NCBI GenBank assembly: GCA_016787065.1
Contig: JAEUVD010000024.1
Span: 1-61,199, forward strand
Source: Chitinophagaceae bacterium
GTDB taxonomy: Bacteria; Bacteroidota; Bacteroidia; Chitinophagales; Chitinophagaceae
DNA length: 61,199 nt
Direction of reading: 5' to 3'
The notes under the pieces were generated by a model, which was not told the origin of the DNA, ran no database searches, and was given only the letters and a program-made list of their open reading frames with translations. Below are positions 36,743 to 45,407 of this stretch, one piece after another. The translations under genes and the position numbers were made by a program. The number at the start of each line of letters is the position of its first letter. Positions within the stretch are counted from its first letter, which is position 1.

Positions 36743-37131
36743 TGCTTTTAGAAATTTTATCCTTGTTGTCCGACTAAAATTTTGATAATCCTCTGAAATT
36801 CTGATTCGTAGCTGTTTCTACGAAATGCGTTTATATTCATTCTTTGGATTTTTTGGCTGTAAGGTTTTTCTCGCAAAGCCTCAGCGCTGCAAAACCCGTT
36901 AAGCTTAGCGCTCCATTCCGAAGAGTTGGGTGCTCCTTTGCGACCTGAATTTAAAGCGCAAAGTCAAGACTGTAGTTTGTTTAAACACGTAACTTAACGA
37001 GTTTTGCGACTTTTCGAGAAAATTATGTTGTTCAACTTGAATATGCTTTCACTGTTGGTCTGTTGTAATTTCTCCAAGCTTGAGAATTTAGTGATAAAAT
37101 TTATTTACTTTACCCTCAAATTAAAATAGTT
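36743..37131. other. 389-bp gap containing a nested inverted-repeat element
   Basis: No plausible gene. The right half is the structured element described at 36865-37022; the remainder is AT-rich. I see no clear terminator for the LamG gene and no strong promoter for the TonB-like gene. Confidence 0.6.
36865..37022. repeat. Nested inverted repeat, palindromic intergenic element
   Basis: The left arm (36865-36908, TTTTTCTCGCAAAG then GCAAAACCCGTTAAGCTTAG) is imperfectly complementary to the right arm (36990-37022, TAACTTAACGAGTTTTGCGA then CTTTTCGAGAAAA). Inside lies a second pair, CTTTGCG (36936-36942) and CGCAAAG (36957-36963). The CTTTGCG/CGCAAAG words resemble a dispersed intergenic repeat common in Bacteroidota. 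It is probably a decayed repeat or MITE-like unit with no coding content. Confidence 0.55.
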
Positions 37132-37857
37132 ATGAAAAAGTACCTATGCTTTGTCTTATTCGTATTCGTTTCAAACAGCATTCTCAAGGCTCAAAAAACA
37201 ACCTACTATCTTCATGGATTGGATACCGTTGCAACGAAGGAGAATGCTAATGAAGTGGTAGTAGTCGATAGAGCCAAACAAAAAGGGTATGATAAAGCCA
37301 TCCGATACTACTATAAAAATGATTCTTTAAAACGGGAGGAATTCTACGTTGATACCATGAAGGTATTAACATGGAAAAGTTATTATGAAACAGGTCAGTT
37401 AAAGGAAGAATTTATTTGGGTGAAAAATAATATTCAACAACTAAAAACGTATTGGCCGAAGGGCTCATTGAAGCGTGATGAAACCTATGAACAAAATAAA
37501 ATGATTGAAGGAAAATGTTTTACCGCTTCGGGTAAGGAGATGACCTTTTACCCCTATGAAGTTATGCCGGAATTTCCGGGTGGTGAAGTCAGGCTAAATA
37601 AATATTTACTTAGTAATATCAAAGTACCGAAGGCATTTTTAGAAAACGGCACTTCGGGCAAAGTGATTATTCAATTTGTAATTGATGAAACAGGTAAAAT
37701 TTTTGAGCCTAAGATTGCACAACACCATATGGATGAAACAGATGCTGAAGCGCTTCGAGTGATTCGTGCAATGCCACTTTGGAAGCCGGGTAAGCAAGAT
37801 GGGATTCCGGTTAAAGTGTCGTATCGATTACCAATAGATTTTTCTATTCAAGAATAG
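37132..37857 (+). CDS. TonB C-terminal domain protein with MORN/YwqK-like repeats
   Basis: 241 residues with signal peptide MKKYLCFVLFVFVSNSILKAQ. The middle (residues 60-135) has YwqK/MORN-type units such as YYETGQLKEEF and YWPKGSLKRDE. The C-terminal 90 residues are a TonB_C domain: PEFPGGEVRLNKYLLSNIKVP, GKVIIQFVIDETGKI, ALRVIRAMPLWKPGKQDG, VKVSYRLPIDF. It lacks the usual N-terminal membrane anchor and proline-rich linker, so it is not a classical ExbBD-coupled TonB. Many Bacteroidota encode such secreted TonB_C proteins with unknown partners. Monocistronic. Confidence 0.85.
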   Translation: MKKYLCFVLFVFVSNSILKAQKTTYYLHGLDTVATKENANEVVVVDRAKQKGYDKAIRYYYKNDSLKREEFYVDTMKVLTWKSYYETGQLKEEFIWVKNNIQQLKTYWPKGSLKRDETYEQNKMIEGKCFTASGKEMTFYPYEVMPEFPGGEVRLNKYLLSNIKVPKAFLENGTSGKVIIQFVIDETGKIFEPKIAQHHMDETDAEALRVIRAMPLWKPGKQDGIPVKVSYRLPIDFSIQE

Positions 37858-37945
37858 AGAAAAGATTTATTCGAATGAGTTCTATGGGATAGCCTACTTC
37901 ACCACTATTACTAATAACTTGTTGCTATTTAGGTAATCCTCTAGT

Positions 37946-38410
37946 TTAAACATGCTTAAAATAATTCGTTATTACCTTAGTTCGATACATCATGTTGCGA
38001 TCCAGTTGATGCTTAATCCATACATGATAAAGAATAAAACCTAACCAACCAAAAGGTGGTTCAACCTGAATACTGTCCGTCATAAGTGTTCCATCAGGAT
38101 GGTCTTGTAAACGATGTTCGTGATGCCAAGATGCAAATGGCCCTCTCGGTTGTTCGTCTATAAAATAAACTTCATATTCAGCAGCTGTAATTTTTGAAAT
38201 CCATCGTGTTCGAATTATTCCTAAAAAGACCATCGTGTAATTAATGTTTAGTCCTTCATGAATATATTCCGGTAAATCATCATCAACTATGCGAAGATGA
38301 AAATGAGCAGGAGTGAGGTCTAGAAGGTGACGACTTCGACTTAAATATTTCCATACATCACTTCGATGTGCAGGAATCAATTGTTGATGTACTCTAGTGA
38401 ATACGGCCAT
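37946..38410 (-). CDS. SRPBCC-family (START-like) protein
   Basis: 154 residues, no signal. The fold signature includes the N-terminal FTRVHQQLIPAHRSDVWKYLSRSRHLLDLTP helix-strand region and the C-terminal GPFASWHHEHRLQ, GTLMTDSIQVEPPFGWLG and QLDRNMMYRT segments, as in cyclase/dehydrase-like SRPBCC proteins that bind hydrophobic ligands. It follows the aldehyde dehydrogenase with a 5-bp gap on the same strand, so the two form an operon. A metabolic link, such as binding or converting a related substrate, is possible but unproven. Confidence 0.75.
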   Translation of the reverse strand: MAVFTRVHQQLIPAHRSDVWKYLSRSRHLLDLTPAHFHLRIVDDDLPEYIHEGLNINYTMVFLGIIRTRWISKITAAEYEVYFIDEQPRGPFASWHHEHRLQDHPDGTLMTDSIQVEPPFGWLGFILYHVWIKHQLDRNMMYRTKVITNYFKHV

Positions 38411-38415
38411 CGAAA

Positions 38416-39873
38416 CTAAATTTCAACACAAATATTCTTCGGTTCAGTAAAGAAACGAAGAGCATCCCAGCCACCTTCTCGTCCAACGCCACTATTTTTT
38501 ACACCACCGAAGGGTGTTCGTAAATCGCGTAGAAGCCAGCAGTTTACCCAAACGATTCCACTATTTATTTTAAGGACTACCCGATTTGCTTTGGAAATAT
38601 CTTGGGTCCATACGGTAGCCGCCAAACCGTAATCCGAACAATTTGCTAATTGCAGCGCCTCTTCTTCCGTTTCAAACGATTGTAAGGTAACCACGGGTCC
38701 GAAAATTTCTTCCATATTGGTTCTACATGTTGAGGGTAAGCCTTCGATAACGGTAGGTTGAATAAAATATCCTTGCGCACAACGACCTTCAGGCTTAACC
38801 ACTTCACCACCGCATAAGATAGTACCTCCTTCGTCTTTAGCTAACTGAATACAACCCATTACCTTATCAAAATGTAACTTACTAACAACAGCACCTTGCT
38901 TACTGTTTTCGTCAAGAGGGTCGCCAACAGTTAACTTCTTTACGCGTTCAACAAATTCGTGTTTGAATTTTTCATAGATGCTTTTCTCAATCAATATTCT
39001 ACTTCCACATAAACAAATTTGTCCTTGATTCGAAAAGGAACTTTGAACCGTTGTACGCATCATTTTTTCCCAATCACAATCGGCAAAAATGATATTCGGA
39101 TTTTTGCCACCAAGCTCTAACGACAGTTTTTTAAAGCGTGGAGCAGCTACCGAAGCAATATGAGCACCGGCTCGCGTGCTGCCCGTAAATGAAATGGCTT
39201 TAATTTCAGGATGAGCCACAATGGCTGCGCCACACGAATCACCAGTACCGTGTAAAATATTTAATACACCATCGGGCAAACCCGCTTCTTTACAAATTTT
39301 ACTGAGTAAAAAACCGGTAAGTGGCGTAACCTCACTCGGCTTAGCAATAACACAATTACCTGCTGCGAGGGCAGGGGCAATTTTCCAAGTGAACAGATAG
39401 AGTGGAAGATTCCAAGGAGAAATACAGCCTACAACGCCAATGGGCTGACGAGCTGTGTAGTTAATCGCTTTGTCTTCCATAACATGACTTTCCGTGGCGA
39501 AATGCATGATGGATGTAGCAAAGAATCGAAAGTTGCTCGAGGCACGGGGAATATCAACTCGTTTACTTAGCCAAAGCGGTTTACCATTGTCGGTAGTTTC
39601 GGCTAATGCAAGTTCATCCAAATGTGCATCGATTAGTTCAGCAATGTTGTTCAATATTTTAAATCGAAACTCAGGTGTCGAAACACTCCAAGTAGTAAAT
39701 GCGTTCTTCGCAGCGTCTACCGCCAGTTGAACATCTTGGTTGTTAGCATTAGCAATCTGGCCATATATTTCTCCCGTGGCCGGATTCACATTCTCCAGAA
39801 ATTCTCCTGAGGAAGGTTCAAGCCATTGACCTCCAATAAAATTTAAAATGCGCGATTGGTCGTTTAAATTCAT
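38416..39873 (-). CDS. Aldehyde dehydrogenase, 2-(amino/hydroxy)muconate semialdehyde dehydrogenase type
   Basis: 485 residues from MNLNDQSRILNFIGGQW. An in-frame upstream extension to 39993 only translates intergenic heptamer repeats and is rejected. Features: cofactor region SPWNLPLYLFTWKIAPALA, FTGSTRAG, general base E253 in SLELGGK and nucleophile C287 in NQGQICLC. The C-terminal segment WVNCWLLRDLRTPFGGVKNSG is characteristic of the ALDH8/HMSD group, which oxidises 2-aminomuconate or 2-hydroxymuconate semialdehyde with NAD in tryptophan (kynurenine) or meta-cleavage catabolism. No other genes of these routes are in the window. It is cotranscribed with the SRPBCC gene. Confidence 0.9.
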   Translation of the reverse strand: MNLNDQSRILNFIGGQWLEPSSGEFLENVNPATGEIYGQIANANNQDVQLAVDAAKNAFTTWSVSTPEFRFKILNNIAELIDAHLDELALAETTDNGKPLWLSKRVDIPRASSNFRFFATSIMHFATESHVMEDKAINYTARQPIGVVGCISPWNLPLYLFTWKIAPALAAGNCVIAKPSEVTPLTGFLLSKICKEAGLPDGVLNILHGTGDSCGAAIVAHPEIKAISFTGSTRAGAHIASVAAPRFKKLSLELGGKNPNIIFADCDWEKMMRTTVQSSFSNQGQICLCGSRILIEKSIYEKFKHEFVERVKKLTVGDPLDENSKQGAVVSKLHFDKVMGCIQLAKDEGGTILCGGEVVKPEGRCAQGYFIQPTVIEGLPSTCRTNMEEIFGPVVTLQSFETEEEALQLANCSDYGLAATVWTQDISKANRVVLKINSGIVWVNCWLLRDLRTPFGGVKNSGVGREGGWDALRFFTEPKNICVEI

Positions 39874-40235
39874 AGCGCAAAGGTAGGGGGATAATGGGCA
39901 ATTAATATTGAACAGTGAACAATGAATAATTAACAGTGAATAGTGAACAATGAATAGCGAACAATGAACAATGAATTTATGAGGGTAATACATTATTCAT
40001 GATATTGTTGATCTGTGAAATCCGTTTCATCCTTTTTAATCCGTGTATTCAGACAGTGAACAGTGAACAATGAATAGTGAACAATGAACAATGAATTTAT
40101 GAGGGTAATACATTATTCATGATACCATTGATCTGTGAAATCCGTTTCATCCATTTTAATCCGTGATTCAGACAATGAATAATCTCTACCCAAAAAAAAC
40201 ATGACTTGGCACAATTTATGTTGCACTTTTGCCTC
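39874..40235. other. 362-bp gap filled mainly by tandem repeats
   Basis: No gene. It holds the AACARTG heptamer cluster (about 39910-39976) and the two 120-bp units at 39933-40174, between the divergently transcribed aldehyde dehydrogenase and mqnB. A CACTTTTG box at 40224-40231 might be a weak -7 element for mqnB. Confidence 0.6.
39933..40174. repeat. Two tandem 120-bp units with internal AACARTG heptamers
   Basis: 39933-40052 repeats as 40053-40174. Positions 39961-40020 and 40081-40140 differ only in TATTGTTG against TACCATTG. One base is deleted near the end of copy 2. Each unit begins with 7-bp steps (AACAGTG, AACAATG, AATAGTG) and ends with GATCTGTGAAATCCGTTTCA and AATCCGTG words. Both motifs belong to dispersed intergenic repeats seen in many Bacteroidota genomes. 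Origin by slippage or local duplication is likely. Confidence 0.85.
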
Positions 40236-40877
40236 GTGAAGATTACTATTGTTGGAGCTACCCCTTATGAGTTAGAAGCGCTTATCAGTCATCATTTCCC
40301 TTCTGATATGGAAGTGGATTATTTGGTTCATGGTATTGGAGGAATACATACTACCTATAACCTCACCAGTTACTTATCTACACATCAACCGGATGTGATG
40401 ATTCAATGTGGTTTAGCCGGTTCGTTTAACCCCAATATAGCCGTAGGTGATGTTGTTTTTGTGCGCTCGGAATGTTTTGGTGATATGGGTTCGGAAGATC
40501 AAGATGGAACCTTGTTAGAGTTATTTGATACGGAATTGGAAACACCGCATGCCTTCCCTTTTCAAGAACGCAAATTGAGAAATCCGTTTCCGAATCCGGT
40601 GAGCTTACCGGAGGTAAATTCTATTTCAGTAAATACTGTGAGCGGTTCTGAAAAAACCATCGCGCTTCGTCAAAAACAATTTCAAGCAGATATTGAATCG
40701 ATGGAGGGTGCAGCCTTCACCTATACTTGTTTACATAAACATATTCCTTTCGTACAAATTCGAGGAATATCGAATAAAGTAGAACCTCGAAATCGCGATC
40801 AATGGGATATGAGCGTAATTGAAACCTATTCGAATTTTATTATTCAAAACATTCGTTCCTTTGTGCCCAACAAATGA
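40236..40877 (+). CDS. mqnB: Futalosine hydrolase
   Basis: 213 residues from the GTG at 40236 (VKITIVGATPYE), which matches where the family starts. An ATG at 40218 and a TTG at 40206 are in frame and would add a few residues. Nucleoside-phosphorylase-like fold: HGIGGIHTTYNL, CGLAGSFNPNIAVGDVV, the active-site ADIESMEGAAF segment and IRGISNKVEPRNR, where the Arg/Asn pattern separates MqnB from 5'-methylthioadenosine nucleosidase. It splits futalosine into dehypoxanthine futalosine and hypoxanthine in menaquinone synthesis. It overlaps mqnD by 4 bp. Confidence 0.92.
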   Translation: MKITIVGATPYELEALISHHFPSDMEVDYLVHGIGGIHTTYNLTSYLSTHQPDVMIQCGLAGSFNPNIAVGDVVFVRSECFGDMGSEDQDGTLLELFDTELETPHAFPFQERKLRNPFPNPVSLPEVNSISVNTVSGSEKTIALRQKQFQADIESMEGAAFTYTCLHKHIPFVQIRGISNKVEPRNRDQWDMSVIETYSNFIIQNIRSFVPNK

Positions 40878-41695
40878 AATTGAAAATTGGCATTTCGCCG
40901 TGTCCGAATGATACCTTCATTTTTGATGCCATCTATCATCAAAAAATATCGCTTCCCGATGTTTCTTTCGAGTTTATTCTTGAAGATGTAGAAACATTAA
41001 ATCGTTTGGCAGGAGAGGAACAACTCGATATCGTGAAGCTCAGCTACGCGCGTTATTTTCAAGTGCAAGAAAACTATGCGCTGCTCAGAAGTGGTGGAGC
41101 TATGGGATTTGGCGTAGGCCCTTTGCTCGTTAGTAAAAACCCTATCGCATTAGATGAGATTTCAAATCGTAGAATTGCTATTCCAGGAGAATTTACAACG
41201 GCTCATTTTTTGTTTCGTTCGGAATTTCCGAATGCACAGCAAAAACAATTTATGTTGTTTTCAGCTATAGAAGATGCGCTAGAAAAGCAAGAAGCGGATG
41301 CCGGCGTTTTAATTCATGAAGGTCGATTTACCTATCAACAAAAAGGGTATTATAAATTGCTCGATCTGGGAGAAGCGTGGGATAAAAAATATCAATTGCC
41401 GATTCCGCTCGGGGGTATCGCTATAAATCGACGTTTAGCACCTTACTATAGTAGCATCAACGAGCTGATACGAAACAGTATTCAAATGGCCTGGAGTCAG
41501 TATCCATCTTTGAGCGATTTTATACGTTGTCATGCTCAAGAAATGGATGATGCCGTAATGCGTCAGCATATTGAACTTTATGTGAATCAATTTAGCGAAG
41601 ATGTTGGTGCTATTGGTGAAGGAGCTATTCAATGCATGAAAGCTATTTTATCTCCATCAACACAATTTCCAATTTTTCTTACCACTAAGTCGTAG
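40874..41695 (+). CDS. mqnD: 1,4-dihydroxy-6-naphthoate synthase
   Basis: 273 residues. Periplasmic-binding-protein-like fold without a signal peptide. Hallmarks are GISPCPNDTFIFDA at the N-terminus, the KLSYARY segment and IAIPGEFTTAHFL, followed by VLIHEGRFTY and LPIPLGGIAI with the active-site His near residue 145. It converts cyclic de-hypoxanthine futalosine to 1,4-dihydroxy-6-naphthoate. The ATGA overlap with mqnB shows translational coupling. mqnA and mqnC are not in the window, so the pathway genes are split. Confidence 0.95.
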   Translation: MKLKIGISPCPNDTFIFDAIYHQKISLPDVSFEFILEDVETLNRLAGEEQLDIVKLSYARYFQVQENYALLRSGGAMGFGVGPLLVSKNPIALDEISNRRIAIPGEFTTAHFLFRSEFPNAQQKQFMLFSAIEDALEKQEADAGVLIHEGRFTYQQKGYYKLLDLGEAWDKKYQLPIPLGGIAINRRLAPYYSSINELIRNSIQMAWSQYPSLSDFIRCHAQEMDDAVMRQHIELYVNQFSEDVGAIGEGAIQCMKAILSPSTQFPIFLTTKS

Positions 41696-41721
41696 TAATC
41701 AAATTAGAATCCACATCCGTT

Positions 41722-42162
41722 ATGATCAAACAACTTAAACCTTTTAACGATCTTACCTTACAGGAACTTTATGCCGTACTTCAGTTAAGAATGGAGGTTT
41801 TTGTAGTGGAGCAGCATTGTCCGTATTTAGATTGTGATGACAAAGATATTCACGCGCATCACCTCCTTTTTTGGCAAGATGGTGAACTAGTGGCCTATTG
41901 TCGATTATTACCACAAGGTATTTCCTATGAAAATTATTGTTCTATCGGTCGGGTAGTAACTAAACCTTCTCATCGCGGAAAAGGTTTAGGTATTGAATTG
42001 ATGCGGGATGCAATTCATCAATGCAAAATTTTATTTAACAGGCCTATAAAAATTTCAGCGCAATCTTATTTGGAGAAATTTTATACCGAATTAGGATTTG
42101 AAGTTTGTACTGAAGAATACCTAGAGGATGATATTCCGCATAAGGGAATGAAAATGGATTAG
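41722..42162 (+). CDS. elaA: GNAT acetyltransferase, ElaA family
   Basis: 146 residues. The N-terminus has the ElaA hallmark LRMEVFVVEQHCPYLDCDDKD, with an HAHHLL strand following. The acetyl-CoA-binding loop is SIGRVVTKPSHRGKGLGIELM, and the C-terminal ISAQSYLEKFYTELGFE with GIPH-like DIPHKGMKM completes the fold. Substrate unknown. It begins 26 bp after mqnD and may be the third gene of that operon. Confidence 0.92.
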   Translation: MIKQLKPFNDLTLQELYAVLQLRMEVFVVEQHCPYLDCDDKDIHAHHLLFWQDGELVAYCRLLPQGISYENYCSIGRVVTKPSHRGKGLGIELMRDAIHQCKILFNRPIKISAQSYLEKFYTELGFEVCTEEYLEDDIPHKGMKMD

Positions 42163-42294
42163 CGAAAGTGCAACTGTTAATTTTCCCATAAACGTTTAGG
42201 GTGGTATTGAATTCTTTGAACTTCACGTTCAAACTAAAACACAATTCCTTAATTTCGCGCCACAATTAAAATTCAACTTTTAAAATTTAGTTCT

Positions 42295-44562
42295 ATGGCG
42301 TACGATATTTCAATGATTCAGAAGGTATATGAAAACTTGGCACAACGTGTTCAATCGGCTCGTACAGCCCTTGGACGGCCTTTAACCTTAGCAGAAAAAA
42401 TATTGTATTCGCACCTTGATGCCGGCATGGAAATGAAGGATTATCCTCGCCTAAATTCTTATGTTGATTTTAATCCAGACCGTGTAGCCATGCAAGATGC
42501 AACAGCTCAAATGGCGTTATTGCAATTTATGCAAGCAGGTCGAAAAAGTGTGGCGGTGCCCAGTACCGTGCATTGCGATCACTTGATTGTTGCAAAAAAT
42601 GGTAGCAAAGAAGATCTTGAATTTGCCAATAATGAAAGTAAGGAAGTGTTCGACTTTCTTTCTTCTGTAAGTAATAAATATGGCATTGGCTTCTGGAAAC
42701 CGGGCGCAGGCATTATCCATCAAATTGTATTAGAAAATTATGCATTCCCGGGGGGTATGATGATTGGAACCGACTCGCATACAGTAAATGCAGGAGGGTT
42801 GGGTATGGTGGCTATTGGCGTTGGTGGTGCGGATGCGTGTGATGTAATGGCCGGATTGCCATGGGAACTCTTGATGCCGAAATTAATAGGAATCAAATTA
42901 ACCGGAAAGCTCAGCGGATGGGCTGCTCCTAAAGATATTATTTTAAAAGTGGCTGGTATTTTAACCGTAAAAGGTGGTACCAACGCGATTGTTGAATATT
43001 TTGGAGAAGGGGCGGAAAGCCTAAGTTGTACAGGTAAAGGAACTATTTGTAATATGGGTGCCGAAATAGGGGCCACTACCTCTACGTTTGGTTATGACGC
43101 AAGTATGGAACGCTATTTGCGTGCTACGGGTCGTGCTGATGTAGCTGATGCAGCAAACGCTGTACGCGAGCATCTTACAGGCGATACCGAGGTTTATGCC
43201 AACCCAAGCAAGTATTTCGACGAAGTAATAGAAATTAATTTGTCTGAATTAGAACCCCATTTAAACGGACCTTTTACTCCGGATTTAGCCACACCAATTT
43301 CAAAAATGAAAGAAGCTTTACAAGCAAACGGTTGGCCAAGTAAAGTAGAGGTTGGTTTGATTGGAAGTTGCACGAACTCAAGCTATGAAGATATTTCAAG
43401 AGCGGTTAGTTTAGCACAACAAGTAGCAGATAAAGGATTGAAAAGTAAAGCTGAATTTACCATTAGTCCGGGTTCAGAACAAATTCGTTACACGATCGAG
43501 CGTGATGGCTTCCTTAACGTATTTGATAAAATAGGGGCTAAAGTTTTTGCCAACGCTTGTGGCCCTTGTATTGGTATGTGGGATCGTATGGGTGCCGAGA
43601 AACAAGAGAAAAATACTATTGTGCATTCGTTCAACCGAAACTTCGCCAAACGCGCCGATGGTAATCCAAATACCTTCGCTTTTGTTGCCAGTCCGGAAAT
43701 AGTTACGGCATTGGCTATTGCGGGCGATTTAGGATTTAATCCGTTAACCGATACGCTTACAAATGAGAAGGGAGAACAAGTGAAATTAGATGAGCCGAGT
43801 GGTTATGAATTGCCGGTAAATGGTTTTGCTGTGCAAGATGCAGGCTATCAAGCGCCTGCTGAAGACGGTAGTAGCGTTCAAGTATTGGTTAGTCCGGATA
43901 GCAAGCGTTTACAATTGCTTGATCCGTTTGCAGCTTGGGAAGGGAAAGACTTGAATGGCTTGAAACTCTTAATCAAAGCCAAAGGAAAATGTACAACAGA
44001 TCATATTTCGATGGCTGGTCCTTGGTTGAAATTCCGCGGACATTTAGATAATATCAGTAATAATTTGTTGATAGGTGCGGTGAACTTCTTTAATGAAAAA
44101 ACCGATAATGTAAAGAATCAACTTACGGGTGAATATGGAACTGTTCCTGGTACGCAGCGTGCGTATAAGGCTGCCGGAATTGGAAGTATCGTGGTAGGTG
44201 ATGAGAATTACGGAGAGGGGTCGAGCCGTGAACATGCAGCTATGGAACCTCGTCATTTAGGAGTTAGGGCTGTATTGGTGAAAAGCTTCGCGCGAATTCA
44301 TGAAACCAATTTGAAAAAGCAGGGAATGTTGGCTTTAACCTTTGATAATAAAGTGGATTATGATAAAATTCAGGAAGATGATTCCATTGATATCGAAGGA
44401 TTATTAAGCATGACGCCAGGTAAGAATTTACAGGTTGTTTTGAACCATAAGGATGGAAGCAGCGAAACCATTCAGGTGAAACATAGCTATAACGAGCAGC
44501 AAATCGAGTGGTTTAAGGCTGGTGGGGCATTGAATATTATTCGTAAATCAGTGAATGCCTAA
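42295..44562 (+). CDS. acnA: Aconitate hydratase (mitochondrial-type)
   Basis: 755 residues, the length and sequence type of eukaryotic mitochondrial aconitase rather than AcnB or the longer AcnA/IRP form, so the symbol is by convention only. The 4Fe-4S ligands are C359 ([10 protein letters not shown]), C422 and C425 (CGPCIGMW). Substrate-site segments include [16 protein letters not shown] and [18 protein letters not shown]. The C-terminal swivel domain is intact. It isomerises citrate to isocitrate in the citric acid cycle. Monocistronic, with rplS behind its own promoter 80 bp downstream. Confidence 0.97.
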   Translation: MAYDISMIQKVYENLAQRVQSARTALGRPLTLAEKILYSHLDAGMEMKDYPRLNSYVDFNPDRVAMQDATAQMALLQFMQAGRKSVAVPSTVHCDHLIVAKNGSKEDLEFANNESKEVFDFLSSVSNKYGIGFWKPGAGIIHQIVLENYAFPGGMMIGTDSHTVNAGGLGMVAIGVGGADACDVMAGLPWELLMPKLIGIKLTGKLSGWAAPKDIILKVAGILTVKGGTNAIVEYFGEGAESLSCTGKGTICNMGAEIGATTSTFGYDASMERYLRATGRADVADAANAVREHLTGDTEVYANPSKYFDEVIEINLSELEPHLNGPFTPDLATPISKMKEALQANGWPSKVEVGLIGSCTNSSYEDISRAVSLAQQVADKGLKSKAEFTISPGSEQIRYTIERDGFLNVFDKIGAKVFANACGPCIGMWDRMGAEKQEKNTIVHSFNRNFAKRADGNPNTFAFVASPEIVTALAIAGDLGFNPLTDTLTNEKGEQVKLDEPSGYELPVNGFAVQDAGYQAPAEDGSSVQVLVSPDSKRLQLLDPFAAWEGKDLNGLKLLIKAKGKCTTDHISMAGPWLKFRGHLDNISNNLLIGAVNFFNEKTDNVKNQLTGEYGTVPGTQRAYKAAGIGSIVVGDENYGEGSSREHAAMEPRHLGVRAVLVKSFARIHETNLKKQGMLALTFDNKVDYDKIQEDDSIDIEGLLSMTPGKNLQVVLNHKDGSSETIQVKHSYNEQQIEWFKAGGALNIIRKSVNA

Positions 44563-44590
44563 GGAATCCGGTTTTTTTCTAAATAAATCC

Positions 44591-44620
44591 TTGTTTATAC
44601 CAAAATAACTTCTACTTTTG
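44591..44620 (+). promoter_or_regulatory. Promoter of rplS (Bacteroidota sigma-A type)
   Basis: TTG at 44591-44593, exactly 19 bp, then TACTTTTG at 44613-44620, a full match to TTG-N19-TAnnTTTG. It ends 23 bp before the rplS ATG. The same layout precedes rpsP. Confidence 0.85.
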
Positions 44621-44643
44621 CACTCCTTTAAAAAAATTATGCC

Positions 44644-44997
44644 ATGCAAAACGCGGTAAAATTTATACATCAACAATTGAATTCAGCTAAAGAAATGCCA
44701 TCTTTCAAAGCGGGAGATAGTATTTCAGTAAATTATAAAATCATTGAAGGAACGAAAGAGCGTATCCAGCAGTTCAAAGGCGTTTGTATTAAACGTCAGG
44801 GTAATGGAGCTACGCAAAGTTTTACCGTACGTAAAATGAGTGATAATGTGGGTGTTGAAAGAACGTTTCCATTATACTCACCGAACATCGAAAGTATTGA
44901 AATGAATAAAGCCGGAAGTGTTCGTCGTGCTAAGTTGTTCTACTTAAGAGAGCGTCAAGGTAAGGCTGCACGTATCAAGGAAAAACGCGTTAAGTAG
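44644..44997 (+). CDS. rplS: 50S ribosomal protein L19
   Basis: 117 residues, normal length. Family motifs: [60 protein letters not shown] and [21 protein letters not shown]. It lies at the 30S-50S interface. In many bacteria it follows rpsP, rimM and trmD, but here it stands alone with its own promoter and terminator. Confidence 0.98.
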   Translation: MQNAVKFIHQQLNSAKEMPSFKAGDSISVNYKIIEGTKERIQQFKGVCIKRQGNGATQSFTVRKMSDNVGVERTFPLYSPNIESIEMNKAGSVRRAKLFYLRERQGKAARIKEKRVK

Positions 44998-45047
44998 TTT
45001 TAAAGATATTCGTAATTAACCTACACCGTTAGCAGAAAATACTAGTG

Positions 45048-45075
45048 ACTGAAGTTTATACTTCAGTTTTTTTTT
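45048..45075 (+). terminator. Rho-independent terminator of rplS
   Basis: ACTGAAGT (45048-45055), loop TTAT, ACTTCAGT (45060-45067), then a run of T to 45075. A perfect 8-bp stem 50 bp after the rplS stop. Confidence 0.88.
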
Positions 45076-45148
45076 GCCCCAAAGCGTGATTTTTGTCTAT
45101 TAACAGCAGGATTTCATCGTATTACCTGAAATGCTAGTTTTTTATTGT

Positions 45149-45156
45149 TACATTTG
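45149..45156 (+). promoter_or_regulatory. Candidate -7 element of the tatA promoter
   Basis: TACATTTG matches TAnnTTTG and lies 19 bp before the tatA ATG. The position 19 bp upstream reads TGA rather than TTG, so the -33 box is weak. Confidence 0.5.
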
Positions 45157-45175
45157 ACTTTGCAATTTTTAAACC

Positions 45176-45370
45176 ATGGTATTAAATATTCTTTTGCTTT
45201 TAGGAGGTATTGGTACGCCGGAATTGATTATTATTATTTTGGCGATTTTATTGTTATTCGGGGGGAAAAAGATACCTGAATTAATGAGAGGCTTGGGCAA
45301 AGGGATGCGCGAGTTTAAAGATGCAAAAGATAATATTCGGAATGAGATAGAATCCGGAATGAAAGAGTAA
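45176..45370 (+). CDS. tatA: Twin-arginine translocase subunit TatA
   Basis: 64 residues, typical for TatA/E. A short N-terminal transmembrane helix (residues 12-29, [18 protein letters not shown]) has the conserved F-G hinge, followed by the amphipathic helix [21 protein letters not shown]. It forms the pore-like oligomer of the Tat pathway for folded proteins. tatC is not adjacent. mltD starts 37 bp downstream and may share the transcript. Confidence 0.93.
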   Translation: MVLNILLLLGGIGTPELIIIILAILLLFGGKKIPELMRGLGKGMREFKDAKDNIRNEIESGMKE

Positions 45371-45407
45371 GTTTTTTTTTCTAAAATTTATTATTTTTAC
45401 CTACTAC

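Noticed and set aside
39874..39993. N-terminal extension of the aldehyde dehydrogenase
   Set aside because: It translates the intergenic heptamer repeat into a repetitive I-V-H-C-S-L-F string; the family N-terminus fits the ATG at 39873.
39933..40174. CRISPR array
   Set aside because: There are only two long units, with no short repeats separated by unique spacers and no cas genes.
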